64,000 bases of DNA, from NCBI GenBank assembly GCA_023101885.1, contig JALPQD010000231.1, positions 2,070,042 to 2,134,041 of the forward strand, read 5' to 3'. The notes below the pieces were generated by a model. It did not search any database. It was not told the origin of the DNA and saw only the letters and a list, made by a program, of their open reading frames with translations. The position numbers and the translations under genes are program-made. Source of the stretch: Typhlomys cinereus (lineage: Eukaryota > Chordata > Mammalia > Rodentia > Platacanthomyidae). Shown here piece after piece: positions 61,166 through 64,000 of this stretch (the first letter of the stretch is position 1; every line of letters starts with the position of its first letter).

Positions 61166-61857
61166 GAAACATAAGTATGTGTGTGCGCATGTGTCACGGC
61201 AGTCACGACTCCACATGCATGTGTGTATGCATGTGTCACGGCAGTCACGACTCCACATGTGTGTGCATGTGTCACGGCAGTCACGACTCCACATGTATGT
61301 GTGTGCATGTGTCACGGCAGTCACGACTCCACATGCATGTGTGTGCATGTGTCACGGCAGTCACGACTCCACATGCATGTGTGCGCATGTGTCACGGCAG
61401 TCAGGACTCCACATGTATGTGTGTGCATGTGTCACGGCAGTCAGGACTCCACATGTGTGTGTGCACATGTGTCACGGCAGTCAGGACTCCACATGTATGT
61501 ATGTGTGCGTGTGTCACGGCAGTCAGGACTCCACATGTGTGTGTGTGCATGTGTCACGGCAGTCAGGACTCCACATGTATGTATGTGTGCGTGTGTCACG
61601 GCACTCAGGACTCCACATGCATGTGTGTGCGCATGTGTCACGGCAGTCACGACTCCACATGTATGTGTGCGCATGTGTCATGGCAGTCACGACTCCACAT
61701 GTATGTGTGTGCATGTGTCACGGCAGTCATGACTCAGGTCAGAGGGCAACTTGCAGAAGTTGGTTTTTCCTTCTGCCATGCGCTTTCTAGAGATTGACCT
61801 CAGATCACTGGACTTGGCAGCGAGTGCTCTCACCTACTGAGCTGTCTTGCCAGCCCA
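61165..61857 (-). mobile_element. B3/B2-like SINE with expanded tail
   Basis: The head and body occupy 61735-61857 on the minus strand (plus-strand gagctgtcttgccagccc at the end). The tail position is filled by the 40-bp array at 61170-61735. Confidence 0.55.
61170..61735. repeat. 40-44-bp minisatellite, 14 copies
   Basis: The core gtgtcacggcagtcacgact recurs 14 times (one copy has tcatggcag, another cactcagg) and is linked by variable TG-rich spacers. All three forward frames stay open across it, which is a product of the repeat. Confidence 0.94.
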
Positions 61858-62502
61858 TAGGAGCACATCTGATTTATTATTTTAAAATGTATCAAATCCT
61901 TACCATGCTCGCCATGTGCTTTGCTTCGCTCACACGCCCAGCCACACGCTGTCCTCCGAGGTTCATGCTATCGCCATGCTTCGCCAGCAAGGAACCCACC
62001 CCCAGGTGACGTGACTCACAGCTCTGTGACGCCAGCACGTCTGTGTGAGGGTCTCACCTCCTGGGCCAGCTCAGAAGTCTGGGGAAGGAACCATTGGATC
62101 TTCGGTGTCCCCCATGGCCCTGTGAACGTGCCTGCGGAACGCGCACTGCTCAGCTGCCTGTCTCCGTGCCATCTGGAAAATGGAATGGCTAAGTGGTACT
62201 TTGTCTTAGCTTGTTTTGCGGAAAGGAAGGCTTGGACATGTTCCAAGGCCTTAAGCAAGTGTCTGTTATCTAGTTACTCTACATGCCAGAGAGGAAAGAA
62301 TCGCATGGTTTCAAGGCGATTTCATAAGTTTATTCTTTCTCTTGGAAAGACAAAGTAAAGTGATTCCACAGGACAGGATGAGCGCAGAGGAGGAGGCAGC
62401 TTCTCTGAGCACCGGAGAGACAGACAGTAGAGAAGGAGAGCGCGCAGAGAGCCTCACGCAGAGGGGGAGCAGGACTCAGAGATGCTTATATAGGAAGCAG
62501 GA

Positions 62503-62503
62503 T

Positions 62504-62558
<55 letters not shown>
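62503..62558. repeat. (CA)n microsatellite
   Basis: An uninterrupted CA run of about 28 units, flanked by a short duplicated block (cagagatgcttata at about 62477 and 62572). Confidence 0.95.
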
Positions 62559-62559
<1 letters not shown>

Positions 62560-62561
<2 letters not shown>

Positions 62562-64000
62562 AACAGGGACTCAGAGATGCTTATAGAGGAAGCGGGATGC
62601 AGACACACACACGCATGCGCGCACGGGGAACAGGGACACAGATGTTCACACGGCAGAGAGGGAGCTGCTTTGAAGCGCTGCGCTCAGGGTGTAGGATCGC
62701 TGAAAGGCCTGCGTGGGGCTGAGTGAGTGGAGACAGCTTGTCCACACGCGGCACGCTCAAGAGCACCCACGTCACTCTTCTACCTGACCACATGGAAGAC
62801 AGGTTGGCTGCGCACTATTGCTTCAGACTCAGCAAAGAGTTATCAAGAGTCACCTCTTTTCACACCTACTGGACAGATTTTTTATTTTCTAAATATTCAC
62901 ACAGCGTATTTCTTAGTTTCTTTTTTGTAAATGCTGGAAGCCTGAAGTTGAGCAATTTCTTTCCATTTAGCCCCGGGAGCAAACATCGCTGGTTTCCTGC
63001 TGCACTTCATGCCACCATAAAGGCCTAGTCTAGTCACAGTAACACAATTGTCATTTATAGGATAAAGTGGTACCCAGGCACCAAATCAAAATCTCTTTTC
63101 AAATGAAACCAATGATTAAGAAGTTATCCCTCTCTGTAATGAGCACATGCATTTCCGTGTTTCTAATAGCTAGCACATGCTTGCCGACGGCAGCTTACGA
63201 TCTTGTGTGCGTACTTGAGCAGTGCTCTGAGATGGGTAGTATGCGTCCTGCTTTGTGGACAGGAGACGGTCACAGAGAGAGCGAGTGCCTCATCCAAGCG
63301 CAGGGGCTGGCGGTGCTTCGAGTCCGTAGAGAAGGCGGCAGCAGTGAGCATCTCGCTATCTGTTCCCTCAAGCATCCCGCAGCATGCAGGCATGCGGGGC
63401 TGCGGTGGACCTGGCTGCTTATTTCATGGACTTAGTTGGAGTTTAAAGCAGCGTCTTGCATGTAGTCAGGCTGGCCTGAGCTCGCGACCTCCAGAGCTCT
63501 GGGTTACGGACCTGCTTCCCAAGCTGGCTATGCAGAAGCCACAGAGCCCGGGGCCTGGTTTGGAGAAGCTTCGGGTGCTGGGGGAAGTGTCTAGTAGACC
63601 GTGGCACATGGGTTGGGCCAAGGTATGTTAGAGAAAGCACAAAGGATGACGGGAATCTTTGGAGGAACACTGGCAGGAGGGGTGGGGGTGTAAGGAGGGA
63701 CGGTTTGGAGATCGAAGGGATAGAAATGACAGTGGTCTAATCTACTGTCCTGTGACCACGCTGGGTCAGCCAGGTGCTTTGCAGCTACAGTAAAGACTGC
63801 ACAGGTAAGAACCCCAGCCGCAGCCACAGGACCCCCCGTTATGCCAGTTCTGGCTTGCAAACAAATATGCTTGTTTTTAAATTGGTTTCTTCTCTTCTTT
63901 CTCCAAACACACGGAAACTCTATCCTCCATACACCCCACCCCCTCTCCATCAGAAACATCGCAGCCACTCTGGTGCTTTATTTGATTGAGCTGTAGTTAC
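62560..64000. other. Right-end intergenic stretch
   Basis: After the CA microsatellite the sequence is mostly unique, with no recognised exon. In human the next gene in this direction is ST6GALNAC3, but none of its coding sequence is seen before the edge. Confidence 0.5.

Noticed and set aside
61164..61797. Three overlapping forward frames of 183-208 codons
   Set aside because: They derive from the 40-bp minisatellite; the coding appearance comes from a stop-free repeat unit.

Overview
The window is mammalian nuclear DNA, most likely from a rodent. Long introns carry canonical GT/AG splice sites. There are many copies of a tRNA-derived SINE whose head reads like rodent B2, along with ID-, B1- and B4-like pieces, L1 LINEs, and abundant CA/TG microsatellites. 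I cannot name the species. No bacterial-type operon, CRISPR array, rRNA or tRNA gene is visible.

Region 1 (1 to about 25.45 kb, + strand): the 3' half of MSH4, the meiosis-specific MutS homologue. Ten coding exons splice in frame and end at a stop at 25246-25248. They encode the last 477 complete residues, including the core-domain helices, the MutS ATPase (Walker A 9497-9523, Walker B 18664-18681) and the C-terminal tail. A polyadenylation signal follows at 25426. The introns hold SINEs, L1 3' ends, a 28-bp minisatellite and a roughly 76-bp tandem array that begins about 10 bp after a donor site.

Region 2 (25.5 to 33.0 kb): the spacer between the convergent MSH4 and ASB17 genes. Its main feature is a degenerate G/A versus C/T minisatellite of about 1.3 kb (29.25-30.59 kb), which creates a spurious 563-codon open frame.

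Region 3 (33.0 to 47.6 kb, - strand): ASB17, a three-exon gene for an ankyrin/SOCS-box substrate receptor of Cullin-5 ubiquitin ligases. Exons 1 and 3 are open. Exon 2 carries one extra base (A run 35715-35717) that breaks the frame. Removing that base gives exactly 295 codons, the family length. Intron 1 contains a full-length L1 (38445-44804) in the same orientation, flanked by a perfect 16-bp target-site duplication. Its ORF1 and ORF2 are disabled by frameshifts and stops.

Region 4 (47.6 to 64.0 kb): intergenic DNA upstream of ASB17 with no recognised gene. It has L1 3'-UTR remnants (one with a 12-copy internal VNTR), a B3/B2-like SINE whose TG-rich tail appears to have become a 14-copy 40-bp minisatellite, a long CA/TA-type microsatellite and a diverged nonautonomous repeat shared with two places in the MSH4 locus.

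MSH4 (meiotic crossover control) and ASB17 (reported as testis-enriched) are neighbours with this convergent orientation in human as well, so the layout is conserved synteny and not a new system. The most notable points are the ASB17 frameshift and several locally expanded tandem repeats born inside transposable elements.
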